A DNA stretch of 64,000 nucleotides from an uncultured Alphaproteobacteria bacterium (GTDB lineage: Bacteria; Pseudomonadota; Alphaproteobacteria; RF32; CAG-239): the NCBI GenBank assembly GCA_934276635.1, contig CAKQTH010000004.1:16491-80490 (forward strand), written 5' to 3'. This document shows positions 54,309 to 63,414 of the stretch, one piece after another. Positions within the stretch are counted from its first letter, which is position 1; the number at the start of each line of letters is the position of its first letter. The notes beneath the pieces were generated by a model that was not told the DNA's origin, did not search any database, and was given only the letters and a program-made list of their open reading frames with translations. The position numbers and the translations under genes are program-made.

Positions 54309-55118
54309 CTAAAAAACCTTTTTCGCCAATCCGGCATCGGTCAGCATATCGTTGATGTTCCTTGCCCCGAGATAACACTTTGCCGTCGCGATATTTTGTT
54401 CGGTATAGGCCAAAATCTCGCACCTGACATTTTGGTTTTCAATATTCTCCTGCAAGAATTTTTTGGCATATTCATAATTCGAACTTTTGGCGTCCGTATA
54501 TATCCCAAACAAAAACATATATACATTGCCGACCATAATTTCATTGGCATTATAGACTTCAGCCTTGCCGTAAACTTCCATAATTTCAGGCGTATAATTC
54601 AGTCTGAATCTTGATTGCGTGCCATACAGCGGATTTTTGCGGCCGGTTTTACGCACGGATTCGTTTTGATATTTTTCCATATCTTTTTGATATTTTATAT
54701 CAATTTCATCTCCGACATAGCGCTTCGGCTCAGGCTTTGCTTCCGGCTGTTTTTGTTCTGTCGGCTGCGCGCTCTTTGCCACAATCTCGTTTTTCGGACG
54801 AGCAGCCGAAACCGTTTTGCTTTTTCGGCGGCGAACAACCGGCGCATCGTCTTCAGAATATGCAAAATACATCAACTGCGCCTTGTTTGAAACCTTTTGC
54901 CAGATTTCATCTTTTTGCTCTTTATACCACCCGGGCAACTCTTTTAGATCAAAATCCAAAAAATACGCTGGCAAAAGAGCAATTCCGCACAACAATATCA
55001 TCAACAGCAAAAAATTCAGCGGTCTGCGCAGGGGGTACAAAATAAACATAATCAGATTATGAAAAAATTTTGCCCACCCGTGCAAGAACAGGTCATCGTT
55101 GCCGTGTCGTCTTCTCAT
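54309..55118 (-). CDS. Membrane-anchored SNase-like protein
   Basis: 269 residues. An N-terminal membrane span (residues 32-54, RPLNFLLLMILLCGIALLPAYF region) and a Lys/Pro/Glu-rich linker (95-150) precede a C-terminal domain (about 185-269). Its order resembles a staphylococcal nuclease/thermonuclease fold: VYNANEIMVGNVYMFLFGIY, YAKKFLQENIENQNVRCEIL, IATAKCYLGARNINDMLTDAGLAKKV. The GIDAPE active-site turn is replaced by GIYTDA and the catalytic Arg/Glu set is not evident, so it is probably not a nuclease. Its start overlaps the metG stop in ATGA; it is followed by trkH. Confidence 0.65.
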   Translation of the reverse strand: MRRRHGNDDLFLHGWAKFFHNLIMFILYPLRRPLNFLLLMILLCGIALLPAYFLDFDLKELPGWYKEQKDEIWQKVSNKAQLMYFAYSEDDAPVVRRRKSKTVSAARPKNEIVAKSAQPTEQKQPEAKPEPKRYVGDEIDIKYQKDMEKYQNESVRKTGRKNPLYGTQSRFRLNYTPEIMEVYGKAEVYNANEIMVGNVYMFLFGIYTDAKSSNYEYAKKFLQENIENQNVRCEILAYTEQNIATAKCYLGARNINDMLTDAGLAKKVF

Positions 55119-56809
55119 TTTGAACTTCCGTATTTTTGTTTCAATTCTTCAACTCTTTCCGGAGAAATTCTTTCAAACAAAGTATCTCCGACTTCAAACG
55201 GGCAGCCCTCTTTCAATGCGTTGATTTGCTCTGCAATCTTAAAGTCTTTGAGCGACGCGTCTTCAAGTTTAAGCCCGAATCTGTCAAGCATTTTTTGCGC
55301 TGTTGCCGGCATAATCGGTGCACTCAAAATTGCAAAAATTCGAATCAGATTGATGCAGACGCGCAAAATCATTGCCGCTTTTTCCGGATTTTCCTTAATC
55401 ACAGTCCAGGGTTCGCTGTCAGAAATATAGTTGTTGCCTTCTACCCAAATTGCGCGGAGCTCGCCGAGAGCCTTTCGAAACTCCATTTCTTCGGTATATT
55501 TGAAATAGTTGTCGACAAGCTTTTGCAAGGTCTCAATCAGCGATTTTTCGCGTTCGCCGAACTGTCCGGCGGCCGGAACCTGATTGCCGATTTTTGATGA
55601 TGTCATCTTCAAAACACGAGAAACAAAGTTGCCCAAAACTCCGTTCAAATCTTTGTTTATAACCGATGCAAACAGCTCAAACGAAAAACTTGTATCCGAC
55701 GATTCCGGTGCGTTTGCCATCAACCAATAGCGCCAATAATCGGCCGGAAATTCCTTAACCGCGTCCTCGGCAAAAATTCCGATATTTTCCGATTTTGAAA
55801 ATTTTCCACCCTCATAAGTCAGGTAGCTGAAGCCTTTCAAAAAGTCAACCTGCGTCCAATTTTCTCCGGTTCCGAACAAAGTTGCCGGAAATGTAATTGC
55901 ATGATACGGAACATTGTCTTTGCCCATAAACTCAACATGGCGGACTTCCGACGGATTTTTCCACCAGCTTTTCCAGCTGCGTTCATCAGGTTTTTGATCA
56001 GCCCATTGTTTTGTAATCCCGATATATCCGATAGGCGCATCAAACCAAACATAGAAAACTTTGTCTTCATAGCCGGCTTTGTTTACCGGAAAGCCCCATT
56101 TCAAATCACGGGTGATGCATCTGGGCTGCAAGCCTTCTTTCAGCCACTTTTGCGCAATCGTATATGCCACTGCAGGCCAAAACGGCTCTTTTGTTTTTAC
56201 CCATTCGGCAAGTTTGCCCGACAGCTTGTCAAGTTTCAAAAACAGGTGTTTGCTTTCTCTGACTTCCAGATTCGTCGAGCCGGAAATTGAGGAGCGGGCA
56301 TTAATTAAATCCGTCGGCTCCAAAACTTTGGTGCAGTTTTCACATTGGTCGCCGCGCGCTTTTTCATATCCGCAATACGGACATGTTCCGGTAATATAGC
56401 GGTCGGCCAAAAACATTTTATCATCAATCGAATAAATCTGCTTGATGCTTTTTTCTTCAATATATCCGTTCTTGTCCAGACATTCAAAAATATGATATGT
56501 CATTTCTTTGTTTTGTTCGGAAGATGTGCGGCCGAAACAGTCAAACGAAAGCTCAAAATCGTCATATGTTTTTTTGTGGCGGGCATGGTTCATATCGCAA
56601 TAAGCCTGCACATCCATACCGGCTTTCAGCGCTCCGACTTCAGATGTCGTGCCGTGTTCATCGGTTCCGGCAATGTATAAAACCTCGTTTTGCATCAGGC
56701 GCATATATCTGGCATAGACATCGGACGGAAGCAGACAACCGGCCATATGCCCAAGGTGGGGAACACCATTAATATAAGGCAGTGCAGATGTAATCAAGAT
56801 TTTAGACAT
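55115..56809 (-). CDS. metG: Methionyl-tRNA synthetase
   Basis: 564 residues. Class I aminoacyl-tRNA synthetase charging tRNA-Met. ITSALPYINGVPHLGHMAG carries the HIGH motif (HLGH); the zinc knuckle CPYCGYEKARGDQCENC follows, then DAPIGYIGITKQW, the KMSKS variant KFSKS (about residues 335-339) and the anticodon-binding helical domain. It has the four-cysteine zinc form and no C-terminal EMAP-like tRNA-binding extension. The ATG follows AAGGAGAAA and the promoter at 56854-56881. First gene of the metG / SNase-like / trkH unit. Confidence 0.97.
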   Translation of the reverse strand: MSKILITSALPYINGVPHLGHMAGCLLPSDVYARYMRLMQNEVLYIAGTDEHGTTSEVGALKAGMDVQAYCDMNHARHKKTYDDFELSFDCFGRTSSEQNKEMTYHIFECLDKNGYIEEKSIKQIYSIDDKMFLADRYITGTCPYCGYEKARGDQCENCTKVLEPTDLINARSSISGSTNLEVRESKHLFLKLDKLSGKLAEWVKTKEPFWPAVAYTIAQKWLKEGLQPRCITRDLKWGFPVNKAGYEDKVFYVWFDAPIGYIGITKQWADQKPDERSWKSWWKNPSEVRHVEFMGKDNVPYHAITFPATLFGTGENWTQVDFLKGFSYLTYEGGKFSKSENIGIFAEDAVKEFPADYWRYWLMANAPESSDTSFSFELFASVINKDLNGVLGNFVSRVLKMTSSKIGNQVPAAGQFGEREKSLIETLQKLVDNYFKYTEEMEFRKALGELRAIWVEGNNYISDSEPWTVIKENPEKAAMILRVCINLIRIFAILSAPIMPATAQKMLDRFGLKLEDASLKDFKIAEQINALKEGCPFEVGDTLFERISPERVEELKQKYGSSK

Positions 56810-56853
56810 TATTATTTTCTCCTTTTAGTTCTTATTTTTTCAAAACCTGCCTG

Positions 56854-56881
56854 ATTGTAACCTCTTATACAAATATCTCAA
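56854..56881 (-). promoter_or_regulatory. Probable promoter of metG
   Basis: On the minus strand TTGAGA (56881-56876, five of six) and TACAAT (56859-56854, five of six) are 16 bases apart, and the -10 is about 45 bases before the metG ATG. The gap also contains the AAGGAG ribosome-binding site next to the start. Confidence 0.5.
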
Positions 56882-56896
56882 GCAAAATTTTATATT

Positions 56897-57949
56897 TTAT
56901 GGCAGATAAACTGTCTGATTAAACACATTTTCCAAGAAAAACAGGCAAATAAAGCACAAAACCAGCGCCATCAGCGGAGCAACCGCCCAGCCGAGAGCGA
57001 TTTTTCCGACAATTTTCCAGTGTATTCCTCGCCCGCCGCGATAAATTCCGATTCCGATAATCGCGCCAATAACCGCCTGCGTGCTCGAAATTGGCACCAG
57101 CGGAATCTGCGGCAGCCCGTGTGCATCAAGCCAAACATTCAGCCCTTTTGAAGAAAACAAAAGCAGCACGATTGAGTTTGCAAGCACAACAACCAAAGCC
57201 ATCAGCGGCGACATCTGCATCAAAGAATTTCCGACCGTCATCATTGTTTTGTGCGAATATGTAAAAATTCCGACCGCAATCGACAAAGCGCCGATAAACA
57301 ACAAAACCTGCAGCGACGAGACATCAAAATATGCGGTATTGATGGCACGAAACGGGTTGTCTTTTACAAATACGCCGATAACATTTGCAATATTGTTCGC
57401 CCCGAGCGCATATGCCCCGAGCGCCCCGATAAGTATCAAACCGATACGGGTATAACAATCCTGCCGTATCAGGTGGATATGCGCATGATTTAAAAAGCAT
57501 TTGAGCATACAATACAACACAACCGCAATCACCGCCGCCAAAATCGGGCACAAAACCCAAGTCATCACAATTTGGCTCAAAAGCGATATGTCGGTTGATT
57601 TTCCGCTGTATATGTTCCACCCAACGATGCTTCCGATAATCGCCTGAGAGGTTGAAACCGTCAGCCCGTTGCGCGAGACGGCCCAGATTGAAATCGCAGC
57701 ACAAAAGGCCACCATAAACGCACCGGCCAGAGCGTTTACCGAGCCCAGTTTTTCAAGCGTTTCACTGGTTCCGGCGCCGCTGATAACCGCTCCCAAAATC
57801 ACAAAAATCGATGAAATAATTGCGGCAGTGCGAAATTTTACCATTCTGGTTCCGACCGCGGTACCGAATATATTTGCCGCGTCGTTCACGCCGAGCGACC
57901 AGCCCAAAAACAATCCGCTTGATAAGAAAAACAGCAATCCGAAACTCAT
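56897..57949 (-). CDS. pit: Pit-type inorganic phosphate permease
   Basis: 350 residues with about ten membrane segments. Pit signature repeats are GVNDAANIFGTAVGTRM near the N-terminus and GANNIANVIGVFVKDN in the second half, plus TVSTSQAIIGSIVGWN and ISSTQAVIGAIIGIG. It carries metal-phosphate by proton symport. It follows the DUF47 gene by one base; this pairing is widespread, and the DUF47 protein is thought to modulate the transporter. Confidence 0.93.
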   Translation of the reverse strand: MSFGLLFFLSSGLFLGWSLGVNDAANIFGTAVGTRMVKFRTAAIISSIFVILGAVISGAGTSETLEKLGSVNALAGAFMVAFCAAISIWAVSRNGLTVSTSQAIIGSIVGWNIYSGKSTDISLLSQIVMTWVLCPILAAVIAVVLYCMLKCFLNHAHIHLIRQDCYTRIGLILIGALGAYALGANNIANVIGVFVKDNPFRAINTAYFDVSSLQVLLFIGALSIAVGIFTYSHKTMMTVGNSLMQMSPLMALVVVLANSIVLLLFSSKGLNVWLDAHGLPQIPLVPISSTQAVIGAIIGIGIYRGGRGIHWKIVGKIALGWAVAPLMALVLCFICLFFLENVFNQTVYLP

Positions 57950-57950
57950 A

Positions 57951-58610
57951 CTATATATCTCTCTTTATGGTAAAAATCAAAAGTTCGTCAATATAGTCTT
58001 CTGCCGCGTCGGCAATATCCGCAACTTCGGTGATTATGGCATTAAGCTGCAGTTTGTTGGCAAGCGGCATATCCGAATCAAAAATTTTCTGCCGAATCTG
58101 AACGGAAGAACCGTCGCTTTCGTGCTCCAGATTATAAACTTTGCGAGAATAGTCGCGAACCGTTGAAAAATCACGGAAAAACGCCCTTGATGCGATTGCC
58201 ATGTTTTCGGCGCATTCGGTAACCTGATGCACCAACGCCAAAAACAAAACTCTGTAATCTTCCGGTATATCCGGCTGTTCAATATAAAGTTTGTGCGCAA
58301 CTTCATCAAACTTGTTCAGCACCGTATCAATATTTTCAACCATTTCAAGCACATCTGCGCGAAAATCGGGAATAAGATTTTGTTCATACAATTTGCTTTC
58401 AATGTCGCGGCGCAAAACATCTGCCTCGTGCTCGATAAGTTTGATGGTTTTGTTTAGATGTCGATATTCTTCATTTCTTTTTTCAACAATAAAAATATTC
58501 AGCGCCTGTCTGAAAGTCATCGCCATATCAATAATTTTGTCATGCAGCAGATCAATTTTGTTTTCCAGCGCTTTAGTCTGCGAAAACAACGAAATTTTTA
58601 CATTGAACAT
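57951..58610 (-). CDS. DUF47/PhoU-like phosphate transport accessory protein
   Basis: 219 residues, all helical, soluble. TIGR00153-type features: FSQTKALENKIDLLHDKIIDMA, IEHEADVLRRDIESKLYE (E..AD motif, metal site), NIDTVLNKFDEVAHKLY and the second half repeat VYNLEHESDGSSVQIRQKIF...EVADIADAAEDYIDEL. Such proteins accompany Pit permeases and resemble PhoU. First gene of the two-gene unit with pit. Confidence 0.9.
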   Translation of the reverse strand: MFNVKISLFSQTKALENKIDLLHDKIIDMAMTFRQALNIFIVEKRNEEYRHLNKTIKLIEHEADVLRRDIESKLYEQNLIPDFRADVLEMVENIDTVLNKFDEVAHKLYIEQPDIPEDYRVLFLALVHQVTECAENMAIASRAFFRDFSTVRDYSRKVYNLEHESDGSSVQIRQKIFDSDMPLANKLQLNAIITEVADIADAAEDYIDELLIFTIKRDI

Positions 58611-58687
58611 TTTGTTTCTTCTCCTTATTATCCTTATCTGAACTTTATCTTAAAAAAATATAAAATACAATTATTTTAAATTAACTC

Positions 58688-58716
58688 TTGTAAATGTAAA
58701 AATAATCGTCTAGATT
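58688..58716 (+). promoter_or_regulatory. Possible promoter of the DsbA-family gene
   Basis: TTGTAA (58688-58693) and TAGATT (58711-58716) with a 17-base spacer, each four of six to consensus, about 40 bases before the ATG. AAGGACA serves as ribosome-binding site. Confidence 0.3.
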
Positions 58717-58756
58717 TATATTGTTTTGATTAAACTTTTATTTAAGGACATAAGTT

Positions 58757-59485
58757 ATGAAAAAATTATCTGTGGTTTCTTTTGTGTTCGCATTGGTTGC
58801 AATGGTTTTGTCCGGCGTAGCCGTTTATATGTCTTCACCGAAAGGCGTTGAAAAAACTTTGGTTTCAAACCCGAAAATTTTGATTTCCGCTGGTGAAGCC
58901 GTTGAAAAGGAAATGAGAGCAGCAGAAGCTGAGCGTCAGGCAAAAGCTCGTGAAGAGGCTCAAGTTGCCATCGCTGAAAATATTGAACAATTTAACAACG
59001 ATCCGTTGACTCCGTTCACCGGCCCGGCTGATGCAAAGGTTGTTATAGTAGAATTCTTTGACTTTGCTTGCGGATATTGCCACGCTTTGGCTCCGACACT
59101 TGAAAAGCTCACTGCCGACAATGCCGACATCAAAGTTGTGTTCAAACCTCTCGCATTCCTGAGCAGAGAATCCGGCTATGCCGCATCTGCTTTCGTTGCC
59201 GCAAATATGCAAGGCAAAGGCTATGATTTCTATAAAGCTGTTATGGCAATCAATAACGGCCTCAGCGAAGAAAAAATCAACAATGCCGCAGAAAAAGCAG
59301 GCGTTGATGTTGAGCAGATGAAAAAAGATATGACCTCTGCCGATGTTGAAAAAACATTGCGCGGCGCGGTTGATTTGGCTCAAAAAGCAAATGTAAACGG
59401 CGTCCCGTTGTTGATTTTGAACGGCAAAATCGTTCAATCCGTTGACAGCACAGAATTGCAAAAAGCCATTGATGCTTTGAAATAA
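58757..59485 (+). CDS. DsbA-family (Com1-like) periplasmic thiol oxidoreductase
   Basis: 242 residues. An N-terminal signal or anchor (SVVSFVFALVAMVLSGVAVYM, residues 5-25) and an Ala/Glu-rich helix (50-78) precede a thioredoxin-fold DsbA domain: VVIVEFFDFACGYCHALAPTLE with the active site CGYC (about residues 105-108), FKPLAFLSRESGYAASAFVAAN and the cis-proline segment NGVPLLILNGK. It would form or shuffle disulfides in exported proteins. The cysteine-bearing pilins here are plausible clients, but that is inference. Single gene with its own terminator. Confidence 0.9.
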   Translation: MKKLSVVSFVFALVAMVLSGVAVYMSSPKGVEKTLVSNPKILISAGEAVEKEMRAAEAERQAKAREEAQVAIAENIEQFNNDPLTPFTGPADAKVVIVEFFDFACGYCHALAPTLEKLTADNADIKVVFKPLAFLSRESGYAASAFVAANMQGKGYDFYKAVMAINNGLSEEKINNAAEKAGVDVEQMKKDMTSADVEKTLRGAVDLAQKANVNGVPLLILNGKIVQSVDSTELQKAIDALK

Positions 59486-59504
59486 GCTTCAAATTTGCAA
59501 ATAA

Positions 59505-59542
59505 CAAAAAAACAGCCCCTGAATTCAAGGGCTGTTTTTTAT
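59505..59542 (+). terminator. Bidirectional terminator between the DsbA-family gene and the beta-rich gene
   Basis: AAAAAAACAGCCC pairs with GGGCTGTTTTTT around a CTGAATTCAA loop, with T runs on both strands. It sits between the convergent stops at 59485 and 59543 and can serve both. Confidence 0.8.
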
Positions 59543-60973
59543 TTACTTTTCATACAGAATATAGAGCTCGTTATCGATAACAAGCGCGATATTCCGACCG
59601 GACGACAAAACATCATCGACTTTGCTCGCAATAAGCGTTCCTTTTGCGGTAACAAAGGTGATTTTTCCGTCTTTGTCAAACAGTTTGACCGCTCCGTCCG
59701 ACAGTGCTTCGATTTTGTCTTCGGAAACACCGAGGCATCTGAGGTTTTTGTCATACAAACCATAGCGTTTGCCCAGTTTCAGCACGATTTTGTCTTTTGC
59801 GGCCGGGAAAACATCTTCGGCAGAAAAGCTGAGAGAATTTGCTTGGCAAATCAGACGATTAATGCCGTTTTCTCCGTTTTTCACCAAAAATTCCGAGCCA
59901 CAGAATGCCATATCGTACTCAACATCTTCCGACCGACAATAGGATGCAACACCTTCACCAATATTGACCTTTGTGTCTGTGCCGCTTCTTCGATACAGAT
60001 GCTTGCCGGAAGAATAACTTTTTCGATATCCGACATCGCCGTTGTCAAAAAGTTCAACTTCAACAGCCTGAGGAATCGGCAAAACTCGTCCGGATTCCGA
60101 ACAAACCGTCCATGTTCCTTTCAGATAAGCATAGTCGCCTGACTGATTGTTCATCTTGGCGTCCCAAACTTGTCCGATAAGCTTTCCGTCGCTGAGCCGA
60201 TAGAGCAATTTTTCTTTGTTGCCTTTTGGAGTTTCTCTTTCGGCAATACAAAGATTGTTTCCAATCGGCGTCGTTCTTGACTTAAAGCGGACGACAGCCT
60301 CCCCGTTGGTCACAACATATTCTTCCGGGCAGTGATAATATATCACTATGCAGCCGTAGCGGTCTACTGACAGGCTTTGCGGCCTTTCTTTGCTCGAAAT
60401 GGCGGAAAATCCGGCAACAGAGATACCATCGGTATACGGAATATATATCTCTTCGTCGTCAATCCTGAACTTTTCGATTCCGGAAATCAGGACTTTTCCG
60501 TCAAGCGTCACCAAAGAATACTTGGAATACAGCGTGCGTTGGATAAGGGCTGTCTTGTCGGCAAAAATATCAATATGCCGGGCAGAAATCGTCATTCGCG
60601 ACTTTTTATTCAGCACACAGAAACGATTCCCGTTCTGCTCATTGGTTTTGATGCAGACATATCCGTTAGGATATTCCTTAAAATCAAGAACCTGATGTTC
60701 GAACGGATTTTTGATCATCGGATGCAACAAAGTATACGCATCTGAGCCGAATCTGTGCAACAAAACATATCCGCTTTCGGTGAGTTTTATCTCATCATAA
60801 GCATTTTGTTTTGCCCCGAAATCCATAATTGTGTCGTTCTTCCAATCAATCAGCAGCTTTTTTCCACCGACGCTCGCCAGAAAATAGTTGCAATTTGCCT
60901 GAAGGAGTCTGGTGTCTTTGTCAAACCTTTTTGACACGAGAATAAAGTTTTCAAACAGTTTTTTCTCATTCAT
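59543..60973 (-). CDS. Beta-rich repeat protein, function unknown
   Basis: 476 residues, no signal peptide and no membrane segment. The sequence is a succession of short strands with turn motifs such as SLVTLDGKVLISG, LYRLSDGKLIGQVWD, GKRYGLYDKNLRCLG and VKLFDKDGKITFVTAKGTLIAS, spaced about 40-45 residues apart. This suggests a beta-propeller or WG-repeat-like structure, but the WG motif itself is decayed. I do not recognise a family. Single gene, minus strand, terminator shared with the DsbA-family gene. Confidence 0.7.
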   Translation of the reverse strand: MNEKKLFENFILVSKRFDKDTRLLQANCNYFLASVGGKKLLIDWKNDTIMDFGAKQNAYDEIKLTESGYVLLHRFGSDAYTLLHPMIKNPFEHQVLDFKEYPNGYVCIKTNEQNGNRFCVLNKKSRMTISARHIDIFADKTALIQRTLYSKYSLVTLDGKVLISGIEKFRIDDEEIYIPYTDGISVAGFSAISSKERPQSLSVDRYGCIVIYYHCPEEYVVTNGEAVVRFKSRTTPIGNNLCIAERETPKGNKEKLLYRLSDGKLIGQVWDAKMNNQSGDYAYLKGTWTVCSESGRVLPIPQAVEVELFDNGDVGYRKSYSSGKHLYRRSGTDTKVNIGEGVASYCRSEDVEYDMAFCGSEFLVKNGENGINRLICQANSLSFSAEDVFPAAKDKIVLKLGKRYGLYDKNLRCLGVSEDKIEALSDGAVKLFDKDGKITFVTAKGTLIASKVDDVLSSGRNIALVIDNELYILYEK

Positions 60974-61041
60974 AATGATAGAATTTTAAGAAGTTAATAA
61001 TCGGATAAAAAATAAATTTGTATTGTTTATATTACGCAAAT

Positions 61042-62325
61042 TTACTTTTTTGTCAACTTCTTTTTCTTTTCTTTTTCCTTTGTGCCAAACAAAAATTCGA
61101 ATAGCGCGAACACCATATTTATAATGATTTTCTTGTCTTTTTGGCGAAGCGATTCCCAAAAATCAAAAACCTTTCTCCACCACGATTTTTTGCTTTTCTC
61201 CGTTTTTTTGTCCGATTTTTTCTCATCGTCGGCGGTTTGATTTTGCGGCAGATTAATCGGCTTTATTGTTGCGCGCAAAGGCTCCAAAAACTCGGCAATT
61301 TTTTTATCATTGATATATGCGCCGTGGATTCGTTTGAGCAGTCCGTCTGCGGCCAAAAACAAAGCATCGCCGCGCCCGATTAAATCTTCTGCGCCGGCCG
61401 TATCCAAAATGGTGCGGGAATCTGCCGAACTTGCAACTTTGTAGGCCAATCTGGTCGGAAAATTTGCTTTAAGCACGCCGGTAACAACATCTACCGACGG
61501 ACGCTGCGTTGCCAAAATGATATGAATTCCAGCAGCCCGAGCTTTTTGCGCCAATCTTTGAATATATCCTTCAACCTTTTTATCACTCGCAATCAAGTCG
61601 GAAAATTCATCAATAATGCATACGATATACGGCAGATTTCCACAGTTTTCATTATAATCACCTATATTTTTGCACATATTTTCTTCAAGCAGCGCATATC
61701 GTTTTTCCATCTGTTCCACCAGATATGCCAAAACCGCAGAAGCCTGCGACATTTCTCCGACGACCGGCATCAACATATAGCGCTGATTATTATAAAGCGA
61801 AAACTCAACGCGCTTAGGGTCAATCAGCACAAATTTCAGCTCGTACGGCTTTTTTGCCTTCATCAGCGACAGAATAAATGTATTCAGCCCGACAGATTTT
61901 CCAGAGCCGGTTGTTCCGGCAACCAAAAGATGCGGCATTTTCGCCAAATCGGCAAAATACGACTTTCCGAAAGTATCAACCCCCAAGCAAATCGGCAGCT
62001 TTCCTTTTTTATTCCACAGAGTGTCATCATTCATAATTTGCACAAAATCAATCGTCTTCGGCTCTTTTTGCGGAAGCTGAAAAAATATGTATCCGCCCTC
62101 TTTCGCCGGCTCGGCTCTGAGAGACTGCGCACCGACCTGTCTTGCAATATCAGGCAGAGCCGAAACGATATTTTTCATCTTTGCGCCGGCGGTCGGCAAA
62201 AATTTTATTTGTTTCAGCAGCGGCCCGTCAATAATTTCGACAACCTCTCCCTTGATACCATATTGCAACAAAATTTCTTCAAAATTATTCATCTTCATAC
62301 TCCGAAAAATCAACTTTTTTGCCAT
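61042..62325 (-). CDS. Short FtsK/SpoIIIE-type DNA translocase
   Basis: 427 residues. The motor region is complete: an alpha-domain segment (GPLLKQIKFLPTAGAKMKNIVSALPDIARQVG), Walker A VAGTTGSGKSVGLN (about residues 133-146), FVLIDPKRVEFSLYN, Walker B IVCIIDEFSDLI, RAAGIHIILATQRPSVDVVTG and the IGRGDALFL segment. Missing are the four N-terminal membrane spans and long linker of FtsK and the C-terminal gamma winged helix that reads KOPS and activates XerD. Instead a Lys-rich tail with one hydrophobic stretch (INMVFALFEFLFG) ends the protein. The ATG at 62325 follows GAGGAT. Whether it is the only FtsK cannot be told here. Confidence 0.85.
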   Translation of the reverse strand: MAKKLIFRSMKMNNFEEILLQYGIKGEVVEIIDGPLLKQIKFLPTAGAKMKNIVSALPDIARQVGAQSLRAEPAKEGGYIFFQLPQKEPKTIDFVQIMNDDTLWNKKGKLPICLGVDTFGKSYFADLAKMPHLLVAGTTGSGKSVGLNTFILSLMKAKKPYELKFVLIDPKRVEFSLYNNQRYMLMPVVGEMSQASAVLAYLVEQMEKRYALLEENMCKNIGDYNENCGNLPYIVCIIDEFSDLIASDKKVEGYIQRLAQKARAAGIHIILATQRPSVDVVTGVLKANFPTRLAYKVASSADSRTILDTAGAEDLIGRGDALFLAADGLLKRIHGAYINDKKIAEFLEPLRATIKPINLPQNQTADDEKKSDKKTEKSKKSWWRKVFDFWESLRQKDKKIIINMVFALFEFLFGTKEKEKKKKLTKK

Positions 62326-62439
62326 TTTATCCTCATTGTCTTAAAAATTGTTTTAGCATATAAAAAAATATTCTTGACGACTCGTAGTTTTGCGGATTTA
62401 ATATCTTTGTGAGTTAACCTGTTTTTTAGGGGAAATATT

Positions 62440-63411
62440 ATGTTATCAGGATTTTTTACATTTACGATTGTGCTGGTTGTCGCAGCGATTATCATTCTTT
62501 CAAAAGGTGTTGTTATTGTACCGCAGGGATATGAATATACCATTGAGCGTTTCGGTGAATACTTAAAACTTTGCAAACCGGGTTTCAACCTTATTATCCC
62601 GTTTATTGACACTCTGGGCAAAAAGATGAACAAAATGGAACAGCTGCTTGATGTTCCGAGTCAGGAGGTTATTACCAAAGATAACGCAATGGTTCGCGTT
62701 GACGGCGTTGTGTTCTTTCAAATTCAGGATCCTGTCCGCGCCGCATACCAAATTCACGACCTCCAAAACGGTATTTTGAATCTGGTTACGACCAACATCA
62801 GAACCGTTATCGGCGGAATGGAAATTGATGAACTGTTGAGCCAGCGCGATGTTTTGAACCAAAGACTTTTGCATGTTGTTGATGAGGCCACAATTCCTTG
62901 GGGCACAAAAATCACCCGTGTTGAGATTAAGGACATTACTCCTCCTCGCGATTTGATTGATGCAATGGCTCGTCAGATGAAGGCCGAAAGAGAAAAACGC
63001 GCCAACATTTTGGAAGCGGAAGGTTTGAAACAAGCTGCGATTTTGACTGCTGACGGCGAAAAACAATCTGCGATTTTGTCGGCGGAAGGTCGTAAAGAAG
63101 CCGCATTTCGCGATGCGGAAGCCCGCGAAAGATCGGCTCAGGCAGAAGCTTTGGCAACTCAGGTTGTTTCAGACGCCATTGCAGCCGGAAATATTCAGGC
63201 ATTGAACTATTTCTTGGGGCAAAAATATGTTGAAGCCTTGAGTGAAATCGTAAAATCGCCGAATCAAAAGCTTTTGATGCTGCCGCTCGAAACTTCCAAT
63301 TTGGTTGGTTCACTGACCGGAATTGCCGAACTGACGAAAGAAGTTTTTATGGATAAAGACGACGGCAAAAAGAAAAAAATCGAAAATCCGTGGAAAAATG
63401 AAGGGAAATAA
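62440..63411 (+). CDS. Band 7/SPFH protein (QmcA/stomatin type)
   Basis: 323 residues. N-terminal membrane segment (FTFTIVLVVAAIIIL, residues 6-21), then the SPFH domain: VPQGYEYTIERFGEYLKLCKPGFNLIIPFID, VITKDNAMVRVDGVVFFQIQDP, NIRTVIGGMEIDELLSQRD and IPWGTKITRVEIKDITPP. An Ala/Glu-rich coiled coil follows (AEREKRANILEAEGLKQAAIL...), then a C-terminal domain. It forms membrane microdomain cages and often pairs with NfeD, which follows 3 bases later. AGGGG precedes the ATG. Confidence 0.92.
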   Translation: MLSGFFTFTIVLVVAAIIILSKGVVIVPQGYEYTIERFGEYLKLCKPGFNLIIPFIDTLGKKMNKMEQLLDVPSQEVITKDNAMVRVDGVVFFQIQDPVRAAYQIHDLQNGILNLVTTNIRTVIGGMEIDELLSQRDVLNQRLLHVVDEATIPWGTKITRVEIKDITPPRDLIDAMARQMKAEREKRANILEAEGLKQAAILTADGEKQSAILSAEGRKEAAFRDAEARERSAQAEALATQVVSDAIAAGNIQALNYFLGQKYVEALSEIVKSPNQKLLMLPLETSNLVGSLTGIAELTKEVFMDKDDGKKKKIENPWKNEGK

Positions 63412-63414
63412 CCG

